This document shows positions 1-9,088 of a DNA stretch of 64,000 nt, piece after piece. The number at the start of each line of letters is the position of its first letter. Position 1 is the first letter of the stretch. A program made the position numbers and the translations under genes. The notes under the pieces were generated by a model. That model saw nothing but the letters and a program-made list of their open reading frames with translations, did no database searches and was not told where the DNA came from. This DNA comes from Haloterrigena gelatinilytica (GTDB lineage Archaea; Halobacteriota; Halobacteria; Halobacteriales; Natrialbaceae), in NCBI RefSeq assembly GCF_013342145.1, contig NZ_JABUQZ010000001.1:186001-250000 (forward strand). The letters run 5' to 3'.

Positions 1-1178
1 ACGCGAGCGGCGACCCGGTCCGGATGCACGGCGCCGTCACCGATATCACGGAACGAAAGCAGCGCGAGCAGCAACTCAGAGAGCGAGAGGAGCGGTATCG
101 GGACCTGTTCACCTCGATGTCAGAAGGGTACTGCGTCATCGAGCGGGTCGACACGCCGCCCGAAGAGCCGATCGACTTCCGCTATATCGAGGCGAATCCG
201 GCGTTCGAAGAGCACACGGGACTGACGGGCATCGTCGGAAAGACGATCCGAGAAGTGGTACCGGGAGAACGACAGGAGTGGTTCGAGACCTACGACACCG
301 TCGTGGAGACCGGGGAACCGGTCCGGTTCGAGCGCGAACTGGTGACGCGGGGTCTCGTCCTCGAGTGCTACGCGTTTCCGGTCGGTGGCGAAACGGACGC
401 GCAAGTGGGTGTCCTCTTCACGGACGTCACCGAACGGGTGGAACGCGAACGGCGGCTCGAGGAGCTCATCGAACGGCTGGAGACTTCCAACGAGCGCCTG
501 GAGCAGTTCGCCTACGCCGCCAGTCACGACCTCCAGGAGCCCCTGCGGATGGTCTCGAGTTACCTGCAACTCATCGAGCGGCGGTACGAGGACGACCTCG
601 ACGAGGACGGCGAAGAGTTCCTCGCGTACGCGGTCGACGGCGCCGACCGCATGCGCGAGATGATCGACGGCCTCCTCGAGTACTCTCGCGTCGAGACGGA
701 GGGCGCCCCTCTCGAACCGGTCGATCTGAACGCGGTCCTCGAGGACGTTCTCGACGATCTCCAACTTCGGTTCGAAGAGAGTGGCGGTGAGGTGACTACC
801 GAGTCCCTCCCGACCGTCGAGGGCGACAGCGGACAGTTACGGCAGGTGTTTCAGAACCTGTTGGACAACGCCATCGAGTACAGCGGCGACGGCCCGCCTC
901 GCATCCGCGTCTCCGCCGAGCGCCGGTCCGAAACCGACCCCGAATGGGAAATCTCGGTCAGCGACGACGGCGTCGGCATCGATCCGGAGTACAGCGACCA
1001 GATCTTCGACGTCTTCCAGAGCTATCACGAGGGGGAGGGGTACAACGGAACCGGGATCGGACTCGCGATCTGCGAGCGGATCATCGAGCGCCACGGCGGG
1101 GAAATCCGGGTTACCAGCGAACCGGGCGAGGGCTCGACGTTTACGTTCACGCTGCCGGCGGCGAGCGACTCCGACTAG
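1..1178 (+). CDS. PAS-domain sensor histidine kinase, 5' end outside window
   Basis: Cytoplasmic signal-transducing kinase that autophosphorylates a histidine in response to an unknown cue. The reading frame is open to base 3 and the first residues visible (ASGDPV..VTDITERK) are the typical end of a PAS domain, so the gene starts upstream of the window. After that come a second PAS domain (roughly residues 20-150 of the visible part), a coiled linker, a HisKA domain with the phospho-acceptor in ASHDLQEPLRM, and a HATPase_c domain with N box (QNLLDNAIEYSG), G1 (DDGVGID) and G2 (GTGIGLAICE). No transmembrane segment is visible and no response regulator lies next to it. The HisKA and ATPase parts closely resemble those of the kinases at 9089-10378 and 27623-29548. 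The gene ends at a TAG and converges with the aminotransferase at 1310-2674. Confidence 0.9.
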   Translation, partial: ASGDPVRMHGAVTDITERKQREQQLREREERYRDLFTSMSEGYCVIERVDTPPEEPIDFRYIEANPAFEEHTGLTGIVGKTIREVVPGERQEWFETYDTVVETGEPVRFERELVTRGLVLECYAFPVGGETDAQVGVLFTDVTERVERERRLEELIERLETSNERLEQFAYAASHDLQEPLRMVSSYLQLIERRYEDDLDEDGEEFLAYAVDGADRMREMIDGLLEYSRVETEGAPLEPVDLNAVLEDVLDDLQLRFEESGGEVTTESLPTVEGDSGQLRQVFQNLLDNAIEYSGDGPPRIRVSAERRSETDPEWEISVSDDGVGIDPEYSDQIFDVFQSYHEGEGYNGTGIGLAICERIIERHGGEIRVTSEPGEGSTFTFTLPAASDSD

Positions 1179-1309
1179 GGACCGCATCGACTTCGAATTA
1201 CAGAATCCGGCGACGATCCGCCATCACAGGATTCGGTTATCGCTCTCCTCGAGACGATCAGCGACCGCGCTCGAGTCGGCCGCGAAAACGAAAATCGAAA
1301 GCAGACGGA

Positions 1310-2674
1310 TCAGTCGGCGACCTTCGCGCTCGGACCGACGGCCTCGATCGCCTCGAGGAAGATCCCGACCCCCAGTTCGATCTCGCGCTCGGTCGAGTCC
1401 AGCGGCGGGAGCAGTCGGATCGTCTTCTTCCCGCACCCGAGGGTGAGCAGGCCGCGCTCGAGCGCGGCTTCGACGACTGCGCTCCGACGCTCCGCCGAGT
1501 CGAACTCGACGGCGAGCATCAGGCCCTTGCCGCGGACGTCCTCGACGTACTCGGGTGCGTCGTCGCGCAGGAGTTCCTTCGCCTGCTCGCCGCGTCGGGT
1601 GGCGTTGTCGAGCAGATCGTACTCGTCGATGGCCTCGAGGGTGAACGCGCCCATCATCGACCCCAGTAGGTCGCCGCCGCCGAAGGTCGACCCCAGCCGG
1701 TTCTTCTCGCCGGGGAAGACCTCGGAGCGCGAGATCGTCGCACCGACGCGCAGCGCCTTCGCGCTGGCGATGACGTCGGGTTCGATCGGGTAGTGGTCGG
1801 AGGCCCAGATCTCGCCGGTGCGGCCGATTCCGGACTGGATTTCGTCGACGACCAGCGGGATGTCGTACTCGTCGGTGACGTCTGCGACCTCCTGCATGAA
1901 CGCCTCGCTGGGGAACCGGTAGCCGCCGACGCCCTGAATCGGCTCGAGCGCGAGGAAGGAGATCTCGTCGGGGTTGACGTGACCGCCCTCCGGCGAGAGC
2001 ATGTTCCGGAGCTGCGAGCCGCCGCCCGCGAAGAAGCCGCAGTCGCAGCCGTCGGCGTCGCAGCCGCGATCGGCGCAGAACGGGACCGTTTCGATCCCGC
2101 CGATCTCCGGGTAGTGTCGCGTGTAGACCTCCTTGGACTTCGTCAGCGAGAGGGTCCCGAGCGTGCGGCCGTGGAAGCTGCCTGCAAACGCGACGCCGTA
2201 CTTGGATGGCGCCCGATGGTCGTTCGTGATCTTCATCGCGTTCTCCATCGCCTCGGCGCCGGAGTTCGAGAGGAAGACCGTGTCCATCCCGTACTGACTC
2301 GAGAACTCGGTCAGCTTCTCCATGAGGTGACTCGAGCCGGGGAACTCGGCCTCTTCCGGGCTCGGGCCGGAGCCGAAGTACATGTCCTGGCCCGCGATCT
2401 TCATCGGTTCGACGAGGTCGAACTCGCGGACCTTCTCGAGGACCTTCTCGTTGTTGTACCCGAGCGGCGCCGCGCCGATGTGGCAGGTGAAGTCGAGCAA
2501 GACGTTGCCGTCGACGTCGGTGACGAAGGGGCCGTCGGCCGCCCGCGTGACGTCCCAGACGAACTCGTGAGAGTACTCGCTGGGCGCGGAGTACTCCTGG
2601 TGGAAGTCGACCCACTGCTGGGCGTTCGGGCCCGGAAGCGCGTCCGCGTCGGGTTCCGCCGTGTCCCTATCCAT
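1310..2674 (-). CDS. Class III PLP-dependent aminotransferase
   Basis: Transfers an amino group, probably from a terminal or omega amine, to a keto acid. At 454 aa it has the usual fold-type I length. The PLP-binding lysine is K306 in SAKALRVG. Other family marks are SNSGAEAMENAMK, FAGSFHGRT and the cofactor aspartate in VVDEIQSGIGRTG. An insertion with five cysteines (CADRGCDADGCDC, near residue 195) is unusual for the family and could bind metal. The family includes lysine 6-, GABA and ornithine aminotransferases; I cannot assign the substrate. The start at 2674 is supported by a TATA-like box 25-31 bases upstream, which implies a leaderless mRNA. The BCCT carrier gene lies 135 bases upstream on the same strand, which suggests uptake and breakdown of an amino compound. 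Confidence 0.85.
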   Translation of the reverse strand: MDRDTAEPDADALPGPNAQQWVDFHQEYSAPSEYSHEFVWDVTRAADGPFVTDVDGNVLLDFTCHIGAAPLGYNNEKVLEKVREFDLVEPMKIAGQDMYFGSGPSPEEAEFPGSSHLMEKLTEFSSQYGMDTVFLSNSGAEAMENAMKITNDHRAPSKYGVAFAGSFHGRTLGTLSLTKSKEVYTRHYPEIGGIETVPFCADRGCDADGCDCGFFAGGGSQLRNMLSPEGGHVNPDEISFLALEPIQGVGGYRFPSEAFMQEVADVTDEYDIPLVVDEIQSGIGRTGEIWASDHYPIEPDVIASAKALRVGATISRSEVFPGEKNRLGSTFGGGDLLGSMMGAFTLEAIDEYDLLDNATRRGEQAKELLRDDAPEYVEDVRGKGLMLAVEFDSAERRSAVVEAALERGLLTLGCGKKTIRLLPPLDSTEREIELGVGIFLEAIEAVGPSAKVAD

Positions 2675-2705
2675 ACACAGTTTATGTGTACGTCATACAT
2701 TAAAT
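2674..2705 (-). promoter_or_regulatory. Leaderless promoter with operator-like dyad
   Basis: On the minus strand a TTTAAT box (2699-2705) lies 25-31 bases before the aminotransferase start codon. Between box and start is a perfect inverted repeat, TACACA-N5-TGTGTA (2674-2690), which covers the expected transcription start, where a repressor would block initiation. Similar ACACA/TGTGT half sites recur upstream of the neighbouring BCCT gene. Confidence 0.5.
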
Positions 2706-2809
2706 CTTGTTATCGATTCTCGAGGATGAGACGCGACGGGTCCACGCGAACAACCGAACAGCATGACGGCCGCCGCGAATCGGTCGGCGCGGCGGAGGGC
2801 CGAAAGCGG

Positions 2810-4447
2810 CTAGTCGTCGTCCGTTTCGACGGCGCCGCCGGGACCGGACGGCGATTCCGTTTCCGGCTTCCTGCTCGAGCCGATGAGGACGGTTTCCTCC
2901 TGGAGTAACAGTCGACCCTCGGTCGAACTGAAGTGTTTGATCAGCCCGAGCATGGCGATAAAGCAGACGAACGCGAACGGCGCGCCGGTAATGATCGCCG
3001 CCGACTGCAGGGCGTCGACGCCGCCGAGGATCATGAGGATCGCGGCGGTCATCCCGAGGACCACGCCCCAGAAGATCCGGTTGATGTTCGAGGGGTGTGC
3101 CTTCCCGCCGGTCGTCATCATCGAGACGGCGAGCGTCGAGGAGTCGGCGGACGTGATGAAGAACGTCGTGACGAGGAACATGAACGCGATCATGAACACC
3201 GTCCCGAGCGGGAACGCGTCGAACATGATGAAGCCGGTCGTTTCGGCGCCGAGTTCGAACGCCATCACCTCACTGAAGTCGGCGATCCCGTTGTGCTGCA
3301 TCCAGACGGCCGTTCCGCCGAGCGAAATGAACCACGGAATCGTCGCTGCTGAGGTCGCGACGATACCAGTGAACGCGACCTCGCGAACGCTTCGACCGCG
3401 GGAAATTCGCGCGATGAACAGTCCCGCGAACGGAGACCACGAGAGCGCCCACGCCCAGTAGAAGACGGTCCAGGTGTTGGCCCACTCGGTGCCACCTTCG
3501 ACGCCGGCACCGGTAAAGAGGCTCATCGCGACGAAGTCGGTGATCATCCCGCCGATCGCCTGCGTTCCGAGCATGACGAGGAAGATCGACGGACCGAGAA
3601 TGAAGGTCGCGAGCAGCAAGGCGACGAAGAGGATCATGTTGAAGTTCGAGAGCCGCCGGATCCCCTTATCGACCCCGAGCACCATCGACAGCGTGAACAG
3701 GAGCGTCATCGTCGTCACCACGAGGATGATCCCGGCGTTACCCAGGTCGATCCCCCACTGGTAGTTGAGGCCGCTGACGAACTGGCTCCCGATGAAGCCG
3801 AGCGACGTCGCGACGCCGCCGATCGTCGCGAAGACGGCGAGGATGTCGATGACCTTCGCGGCCGGCCCGTCCAGGTTCTCCTTCCCGAGGACCGGCGTGA
3901 GCGCCGAAGACACGCGGAGAGGGACGTTCTCGTAGTTGTACGCGAAGTACCCGATCGCGATCCCCATGATCGTGAACACGGCCAGCTGCGGCAGCGCCCA
4001 GTGGAAGAGCGTCTGCTGGATGGCCACGCTCATCGCCGCCCCGGACTGACTGCCGACGTCGAACAGCGGCGACGGGTTGTCGTAGTAGAACAGCGCCTCG
4101 GTCGGCCCCCAGAACACGACGCCCGCCGCGAAGCCTGCGGAGTACAACATCGCGAAGAACGAGAGGAAACTGTACTCGGGTGGATCGTCACCGAAGCGAA
4201 GCTTCCCCCACGGACTGACGATCAGGAACAACAGGAAGACGACGATCGCGAACACGATCGCCAGCAATGCCCAGTTCAGGTACTCGAGCATCACGGTGTT
4301 GAGCGTCGAAATCGTGTTCTCGACGAGGCTCTGGTTGATGAAGAACGTCCCGATGACACCGACGGTCAACAACGCTCCGAAGGCGAAGACGATCGGATCG
4401 ATCTCCTCGAGGAACGTACCGACCGCCCCCTTCTCGGCGTCGCTCAT
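2810..4447 (-). CDS. BCCT family betaine/choline/carnitine transporter
   Basis: Sodium-coupled (or proton-coupled) uptake of a trimethylammonium osmolyte such as glycine betaine. The 545 aa protein has about 12 hydrophobic segments and the family signature around TM8, with the aromatic run TVFYWAWALSWSPFAG followed by LFIARISRG. The start was placed at ATG 4447 (MSDAEKGAVG), about 20 residues before the first membrane helix; extending further upstream adds a basic, non-conserved tail. It ends in a hydrophilic acidic tail. In a salt-in haloarchaeon such carriers may serve osmoprotection or nutrition. The aminotransferase downstream and the amidohydrolase and RidA genes upstream hint at nutrition, but that is inference. 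The upstream region carries dyads described separately. Confidence 0.9.
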   Translation of the reverse strand: MSDAEKGAVGTFLEEIDPIVFAFGALLTVGVIGTFFINQSLVENTISTLNTVMLEYLNWALLAIVFAIVVFLLFLIVSPWGKLRFGDDPPEYSFLSFFAMLYSAGFAAGVVFWGPTEALFYYDNPSPLFDVGSQSGAAMSVAIQQTLFHWALPQLAVFTIMGIAIGYFAYNYENVPLRVSSALTPVLGKENLDGPAAKVIDILAVFATIGGVATSLGFIGSQFVSGLNYQWGIDLGNAGIILVVTTMTLLFTLSMVLGVDKGIRRLSNFNMILFVALLLATFILGPSIFLVMLGTQAIGGMITDFVAMSLFTGAGVEGGTEWANTWTVFYWAWALSWSPFAGLFIARISRGRSVREVAFTGIVATSAATIPWFISLGGTAVWMQHNGIADFSEVMAFELGAETTGFIMFDAFPLGTVFMIAFMFLVTTFFITSADSSTLAVSMMTTGGKAHPSNINRIFWGVVLGMTAAILMILGGVDALQSAAIITGAPFAFVCFIAMLGLIKHFSSTEGRLLLQEETVLIGSSRKPETESPSGPGGAVETDDD

Positions 4448-4917
4448 CGTTTCCCCCCCGCGATCGACCGACAGCGTGCTGATTGAGCGTGCCTCCACCT
4501 GCCGATCGCCATGCTGTGTGATGGCATACCGGGTCAATCTACTGCGTACACAATAAGTGTTTCTCACTGTGCCAAAACACATACGAATTGTGTTTATTGG
4601 ACGATCGCTCGTGAAGATCGGGCCCGCTCTCGAGATTTTAGATATCCGTCCACCGATGCCGGAATTAGCGTATATTCGTTCCCTGAACGCTCTCAAAAAT
4701 ACCCTTCACGGGCCGCTGTCGGAGTAGCGGAGCGGATTCGAATCCCCGACCTGCAGCACAGCGGCGGGCGCAGAATCCGGCGCCGCGGGACGACGACCGC
4801 TGCCAGCGAGGACGTGCCGGCCGACGACCGGACGGACTCGAGGCGGCCGCACGATCGGTAGCCGATTCGGAGACGGACGGCGTCGATCGGCCGGCGATCA
4901 ACAGTGATCGTATTCAG
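4448..4917. other. 470-base intergenic region, no gene seen
   Basis: Separates the BCCT gene from the next minus-strand gene. The part nearest the BCCT gene holds A+T-rich dyads (4548-4599). The segment around 4690-4900 is G+C-rich with no convincing reading frame or RNA. A TTCGAATC stretch near 4736 recalls a tRNA T-loop but has no matching stem or acceptor arm. Confidence 0.6.
4548..4599 (-). promoter_or_regulatory. A+T-rich dyad cluster upstream of BCCT gene
   Basis: Contains ACAC-AATAA-GTGT (4548-4560), AACACA-N7-TGTGTT (4576-4594) and a CAATAA/TTATTG pair (4551-4556 and 4594-4599). This sits about 100-150 bases before the BCCT start and probably contains the promoter and regulator sites. 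The ACACA/TGTGT half sites resemble those at the aminotransferase promoter (2674-2690). Confidence 0.35.
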
Positions 4918-5565
4918 TCAGTTCGTCAGTTCCTCGAGTTTCTCGTCGCGGGCCGCGGCGCTCTCGGCGACTCGTTCGGAGAACTCGTCGACCCGGTCCT
5001 TGATCTGTTCGCGGGCGGATTCGGGCGAGAACCCGTCGGACATCGTCAGCAGCCGGACGAACGCCCGGAGTTCCTCGTCGGTCAACTGGGCGAACTCCTC
5101 GTTGTCGAGTTTCTCGACGACCTCGTCGACGTCGATCTGGCCGACCGGTTCGACGTTGAACTCGACGTTGACCATCCGGTAGTTCGAGCCCGCGAGCCGC
5201 TGTTCGGCCTTGCCGACGCCCTCGGAGAGCATGTCCTTGAAGGGGGTGTGGTACCCCATCGTCCCGAGGTGGAGGAAGGCGAGCATGTCGGTGATCCCCT
5301 GCGTGTAGGCGTCCCGATCCTCGTCGTCGGGATCGAACACCGTCTCGCGGTCGCGCTCCTCCATGTACTCGAAGAGGATGCTGAAATCGAGGATCGCGTT
5401 GCGCACCCGCCGCCGGATGCGATTTCGCTTCTGTTTCTTCGAGTGGTCCGTGTAGTCGGTCTTCCGACCGAGCAGGAAGTCGCGATCGGAGGGTGTGAGA
5501 ATGCCGCGCGGTCGATCCGAGTCGGCCGCCGTCCGCAAGGACTCCGGCACGTCGTCCTGGCTCAT
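4918..5565 (-). CDS. Conserved haloarchaeal protein of unknown function
   Basis: A soluble, charged protein of 215 aa. I do not recognise a catalytic domain. The N-terminal third contains RGILTPSDRDFLLGRK followed by a very basic stretch (HSKKQKRNRIRRRVRN), a combination I associate with haloarchaea-specific proteins. The middle is helical, and the C-terminus is acidic and probably coiled. ATG 5565 was preferred over the GTG three codons upstream. There is no signal peptide or membrane helix. It stands alone between two long gaps, so the neighbours say little about its job. The basic segment next to an acidic body could suggest nucleic-acid contact, but that is speculation. Confidence 0.65.
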   Translation of the reverse strand: MSQDDVPESLRTAADSDRPRGILTPSDRDFLLGRKTDYTDHSKKQKRNRIRRRVRNAILDFSILFEYMEERDRETVFDPDDEDRDAYTQGITDMLAFLHLGTMGYHTPFKDMLSEGVGKAEQRLAGSNYRMVNVEFNVEPVGQIDVDEVVEKLDNEEFAQLTDEELRAFVRLLTMSDGFSPESAREQIKDRVDEFSERVAESAAARDEKLEELTN

Positions 5566-5652
5566 ACAGGACACACAGTCGGCCGCCGAATTAACGTTTC
5601 TGTTGCGAAGAACGTGACGGTTGAACCACAGGTGACCTCTCCGCGACGCTTC

Positions 5653-6933
5653 TTAGACCGGTCGCTTCGAGAGTTCGATGGCGGTCTCGGCCAGCACCGA
5701 GACGCCGATCTCGAGGCTCGCCTCGTCGATGTCGAACGTCGGCGTGTGGTGGTTCGTCGGGTGGTCGGTGCCGACGAGCACGTACGACGCGAGCCCGCCG
5801 TCGTCCTGCACGCGGTCCATGAGGTAGGTGACGTCCTCGCTGACGCCGAACTCCGTCGTCGGCACGACGCGCTCGACGCCGTCGACCTCGCGGGCGACGC
5901 CGCCGACGAGATCCCGCAGCGCCGGGTGGCTGTCCGCCCGCGGCGACTCGCTGATGACCCGCGGCGTCACGTCGCAGTCGTGCATCTCCGCCGCCGCGTA
6001 GCAGACCCGCTCGAGTTCCGTCCGCATGTACTCCATCAGGCCGGTCGTCTCGCCGCGCACCTCGGCCTCGATCGTGACCTCCTCGGCGATGACGTTGCTC
6101 GCGGTGCCGCCCTCGATGTGGCCGACGTTGACGCGAGTCATGCCGTCGCTGTGGCGGGGGATCCCGTACGCGTTCTGGATCGCGGTCGCGGCCGCCTGCA
6201 TCGCGTTGCCGCCCTCGTTGGGCGCCTTCCCCGCGTGGGCGCTCGCGCCCTCGAAGGTCGCCGTCAGGTGGGCCATCGCCAGCGGCTTCTCGACGCCGGC
6301 GACGATCTCGCCGGTGGGGTGGTCGAGGCCGACGTGAACGGCCAGCAGGTAGTCGACGTCGTCGAGATAGCCGCCTTCGGCCATCGCCTTTCCGCCGCCG
6401 GAGATCTCTTCGGCGGGCTGGAAGAACACCTTCAGCGTCCCCGAGAAGTCGCTATCCTGTACGGCTTCGATCGTCCCGAGAGCCATCGCGATGTGGGCGT
6501 CGTGACCGCAGGCGTGCATGTAGCCGTCGTGCTCCGAGCGGAAGCCCTCCGCGACCGGCCGGTGGTCGTCGGCCGACGACTCCGCCATCGAGATCGCGTC
6601 GAGGTCGACTCGCAACCCCACGGTCGGCCCCTCGCCGCGGTCGACGACCGCGACGACGCCGGTGTGACCCCCCGCGGTTCGCTCGAGGACGTCCTCGCGA
6701 ACGCCCGCCTCGCGGGCCCGCTCGAGCCAGGGCTCGAGTTCGTCGTCGTCGGGGACGGCCATGCGGTCGTCGGTCGCCAGCGCCTCCCGTCCGACGGCGA
6801 TCTCGTCGACGCCGAGCCGCTCGAGCTCGGAGACGACGCGGGCGGTGGTCTTGAACTCGCGCCACCCCGGTTCGGGGTGGCGGTGAAAGTCCCGGCGGAG
6901 ATCACGCAGTCTCGTTCGCACGTCGTAGGCCAT
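5653..6933 (-). CDS. M20 family amidohydrolase, AbgA-like
   Basis: Zinc-dependent hydrolase that releases an amino acid from an N-acyl or N-aroyl amide. The 426 aa protein begins with the family motif RRDFHRHPEPGW. Metal and catalytic residues are visible in LRVDLDAIS, HACGHDAHIAMA, FQPAEEISGG (glutamate pair) and near the C-terminus HHTPTFDID. The lid (dimerisation) domain occupies about residues 210-320 (TFEGASAHAGKAP). The long segment between residues 35 and 95 and the overall pattern match aminobenzoyl-glutamate hydrolase subunit A better than plain IAA-amino-acid hydrolases. The exact substrate is unknown. It lies upstream, on the same strand, of the carrier and aminotransferase genes. 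Confidence 0.82.
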   Translation of the reverse strand: MAYDVRTRLRDLRRDFHRHPEPGWREFKTTARVVSELERLGVDEIAVGREALATDDRMAVPDDDELEPWLERAREAGVREDVLERTAGGHTGVVAVVDRGEGPTVGLRVDLDAISMAESSADDHRPVAEGFRSEHDGYMHACGHDAHIAMALGTIEAVQDSDFSGTLKVFFQPAEEISGGGKAMAEGGYLDDVDYLLAVHVGLDHPTGEIVAGVEKPLAMAHLTATFEGASAHAGKAPNEGGNAMQAAATAIQNAYGIPRHSDGMTRVNVGHIEGGTASNVIAEEVTIEAEVRGETTGLMEYMRTELERVCYAAAEMHDCDVTPRVISESPRADSHPALRDLVGGVAREVDGVERVVPTTEFGVSEDVTYLMDRVQDDGGLASYVLVGTDHPTNHHTPTFDIDEASLEIGVSVLAETAIELSKRPV

Positions 6934-7116
6934 TATTGCCGCATCTAGGCGGCCGAACTACTTAATCGTGGTCAATAATCGTATATCTGCTACTCGCTGA
7001 CGGTATACGATTGCGGAGAGGAATCAGGTTCGGCGGACCGTCTCGGCAGTTCTTGCTGTGAGAGGTCTCGATAGTCAGTTGCTGCCGGCAGCGACGAGCG
7101 ACGGACGCCCGCGGCC

Positions 7117-7506
7117 TCAGCCGACGTACGCCGTCGCGTCCATCTCGACGCGGACGTCCTCGGGCAGCCGCGAGACCTCCACGCAGACGCGGGCCGGCGG
7201 TTCGTCGCCGAACTGCGCGCCGTAGGCCTCGTTGACCCGCTCGTAGTCCTCGAGGTCGGTCAGGTAGACGGTCACCTTGACGACGTCCTCGAGGCCGTTT
7301 CCGCCGGCCTCGTCGACCACGCTCTCGATGTTCGCCAGGACGCGCTCGGTCTGGGTCTCGATATCGCCGTCGACGGTCTCGCCCGTCTCGGGGTCGACCG
7401 GGCCGTAGCCGGAGACGTAGCACGTGTCGCCGGCCACCACGCCCTGCGAGTAGGGGTTGTCGTTGCTCGGTGCACCGTCGGTCTCGATGGGGTCGGTGTC
7501 TGCCAT
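7117..7506 (-). CDS. RidA family enamine/imine deaminase
   Basis: A small trimeric protein (129 aa from ATG 7506) of the YjgF/YER057c/UK114 family. RidA hydrolyses reactive enamine or imine intermediates made by PLP enzymes. Visible marks are YSQGVVAGDTCYVSG near the N-terminus, VKVTVYLTDLEDY in the middle and RVCVEVSRLPEDVRVEMDA at the end. The conserved arginine that binds the substrate carboxylate is the R of PARVCVEV. The gene starts 19 bases after the stop of the aminotransferase at 7526-8908, so the two form an operon in which RidA probably clears by-products of that enzyme. A GTG four codons upstream of the chosen ATG is possible. Confidence 0.88.
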   Translation of the reverse strand: MADTDPIETDGAPSNDNPYSQGVVAGDTCYVSGYGPVDPETGETVDGDIETQTERVLANIESVVDEAGGNGLEDVVKVTVYLTDLEDYERVNEAYGAQFGDEPPARVCVEVSRLPEDVRVEMDATAYVG

Positions 7507-7525
7507 GGTGCTGTTCACTCGGATA

Positions 7526-8908
7526 TCAGGCCGTCTGCTTCGCTTCCTCGGTGACCTGTTCGATCGCCTCGACGACGACGTCCAGCGCGGTCTCCGCGAG
7601 GTCGTGGGTCAGCACGAGCGGCGGGAGGAACCGCAGGACGTTGCCCTCCCGGCCGGCCGTCCAGACGAGGACGCCGTGCTCGAAGCAGTACCGCTGGATC
7701 GCGTCGACGAGGTCGCCGTCGGGCCGGCCGTCCTCGTCGACGAACTCGGCGCCGATGAACAGCCCCTTGCCGCGGATGTCGGCGAGCCGTTCGGTGCCGT
7801 CGGCGGCCTCCCGCAGTCGGCCCTGGATGTACTCGCCGAGGTCGCGGGCGTGGGCGAGCAGGTCGTGGTCCTGAATGTACTCGATGGCGCGGGTGCCGGC
7901 GCGCATCCCGACGACGTGGCCGCGGTAGGTGCCGGCGTGGTCGCCCGACCCCCACGTGTCCAGTTCCTCCCTGTACATCGTCGCCGAGAGCGGGAAGCCG
8001 ACGCCGCCCAGCGCCTTCGCGGAGGTCATCACGTCGGGGGTGACGCCCTCCCAGTCGCTGGCCCACCACTGCCCGGTGCGGCCCAGCCCGCTCTGGATCT
8101 CGTCGAAGACGAGCGTGACGTCGTTGTCGTCCGCGATGTCGCGCAGTCCCTGGAGGAAGCCCTCCGGCGGCGTGACGATGCCGCCCTCGCCCTGGATCGG
8201 TTCGACGATGATCCCCGCGGGGTTCGCGAGGCCGCCGTAGGGGTCCTCGACGATCGCCTGGACCTCCTCGAGGGCGTGATCGACCGCCTCCTCGGGCGTC
8301 TTGCCCTGCCGGAACGGGTGGGGATAGGGCGCGTGGACGACGTCCGAGAGCAGGGGCGTGTAGTGACCCTTGAACTTCTTGTTCGAGGTGACGCTCATCG
8401 CTCCCGTCGTCGCGCCGTGGTAGGCGCCGCGGAACGCGATGAGCCCGTCGCCACCGGTGTTGTACTTGGAGAGTTTGATCGAGGCCTCGATGGCGTCGCT
8501 GCCGGTCGGCCCGCCGAAGACCACCTTCTGGTTGCCCTGCAGGCCGTCGGGGGCGATCTCGTCTAACTTCTCGATCAGCTCGAGTCGGGCCTCCGTCGGG
8601 AAGTCGACCGTGTGGACGAACTTGTCGGCCTGCTCGTGGACGGCCTCGAGCACGTACGGGTTCGCGTGGCCGACGTTCAGGACGCCGATCCCCGCGAAGA
8701 GGTCGATGTAGGTGTTGCCGTCGGCGTCGCGGACCGTCGCTCCCTTCCCCTCCTCGAAGGCGATCGGGATGTCGTCGGGGTACGCGACCGCGCTGCTGTC
8801 GATCTCGCGCTGCTTCTCGAGCAGCTCTCGGGTGTTCGGCCCCGGGACGGAGTCGACGGTCGGTGCGTCATCGAAGTGGAGTTCGTCGATCGGCGGTCCG
8901 CGCGTCAT
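7526..8908 (-). CDS. Class III aminotransferase, diaminobutyrate/GABA type
   Basis: A 460 aa PLP enzyme of fold type I. The Schiff-base lysine is K298 in [30 protein letters not shown] resembles the signature of diaminobutyrate-2-oxoglutarate aminotransferases (GPTG..A.EAA.K), and EPIQGEGG and [12 protein letters not shown] are also present. It is only distantly similar to the aminotransferase at 1310-2674, so this is not a tandem copy. The substrate is not settled: GABA, diaminobutyrate and related omega amines all fit. The RidA gene follows in the same transcript. The start at 8908 is supported by a TATA box at 8930-8937, which gives a leaderless mRNA, and by a long dyad directly upstream of it. 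Confidence 0.83.
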   Translation of the reverse strand: MTRGPPIDELHFDDAPTVDSVPGPNTRELLEKQREIDSSAVAYPDDIPIAFEEGKGATVRDADGNTYIDLFAGIGVLNVGHANPYVLEAVHEQADKFVHTVDFPTEARLELIEKLDEIAPDGLQGNQKVVFGGPTGSDAIEASIKLSKYNTGGDGLIAFRGAYHGATTGAMSVTSNKKFKGHYTPLLSDVVHAPYPHPFRQGKTPEEAVDHALEEVQAIVEDPYGGLANPAGIIVEPIQGEGGIVTPPEGFLQGLRDIADDNDVTLVFDEIQSGLGRTGQWWASDWEGVTPDVMTSAKALGGVGFPLSATMYREELDTWGSGDHAGTYRGHVVGMRAGTRAIEYIQDHDLLAHARDLGEYIQGRLREAADGTERLADIRGKGLFIGAEFVDEDGRPDGDLVDAIQRYCFEHGVLVWTAGREGNVLRFLPPLVLTHDLAETALDVVVEAIEQVTEEAKQTA

Positions 8909-8929
8909 ACGTAGGCACAGGTGAAACGA

Positions 8930-8987
8930 TTATAAATAACTTGTCCACAGTATCCATATAGTACGTATACAGATACTGGGTACAAGT
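8930..8987 (-). promoter_or_regulatory. TATA box plus 49-base dyad upstream of aminotransferase-ridA
   Basis: The minus-strand TATA box TTTATAA (within 8930-8937) is 22-29 bases from the start codon. Immediately upstream is an inverted repeat with 16-base arms (8939-8954 and 8972-8987, 14 of 16 positions paired) around a 17-base A+T-rich centre. The outer arm ends are ACTTGT/ACAAGT and the inner ends CAGTATC/GATACTG. Its place over the BRE region fits an activator or repressor site. Confidence 0.55.
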
Positions 8988-9088
8988 GCGATTTCGGAAC
9001 CCGTTACTGCGTGTAGGGGTGTCGAAGATCGTAGACGGACTGCGATAGGTCGTGGTGCGGTAGCCCGCGGAGGAGCGTAGATCGGCGG

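Noticed and set aside
4720-4760. TTCGAATCCCC stretch resembling a tRNA T-arm
   Set aside because: The bases on either side do not form a five-base stem, and no anticodon arm, D-arm or acceptor stem can be built around it on either strand.
5248-6948. 566-codon plus-strand frame over the M20 gene
   Set aside because: Mirror of the minus-strand amidohydrolase, rich in Arg, Val and Asp, with no motif.
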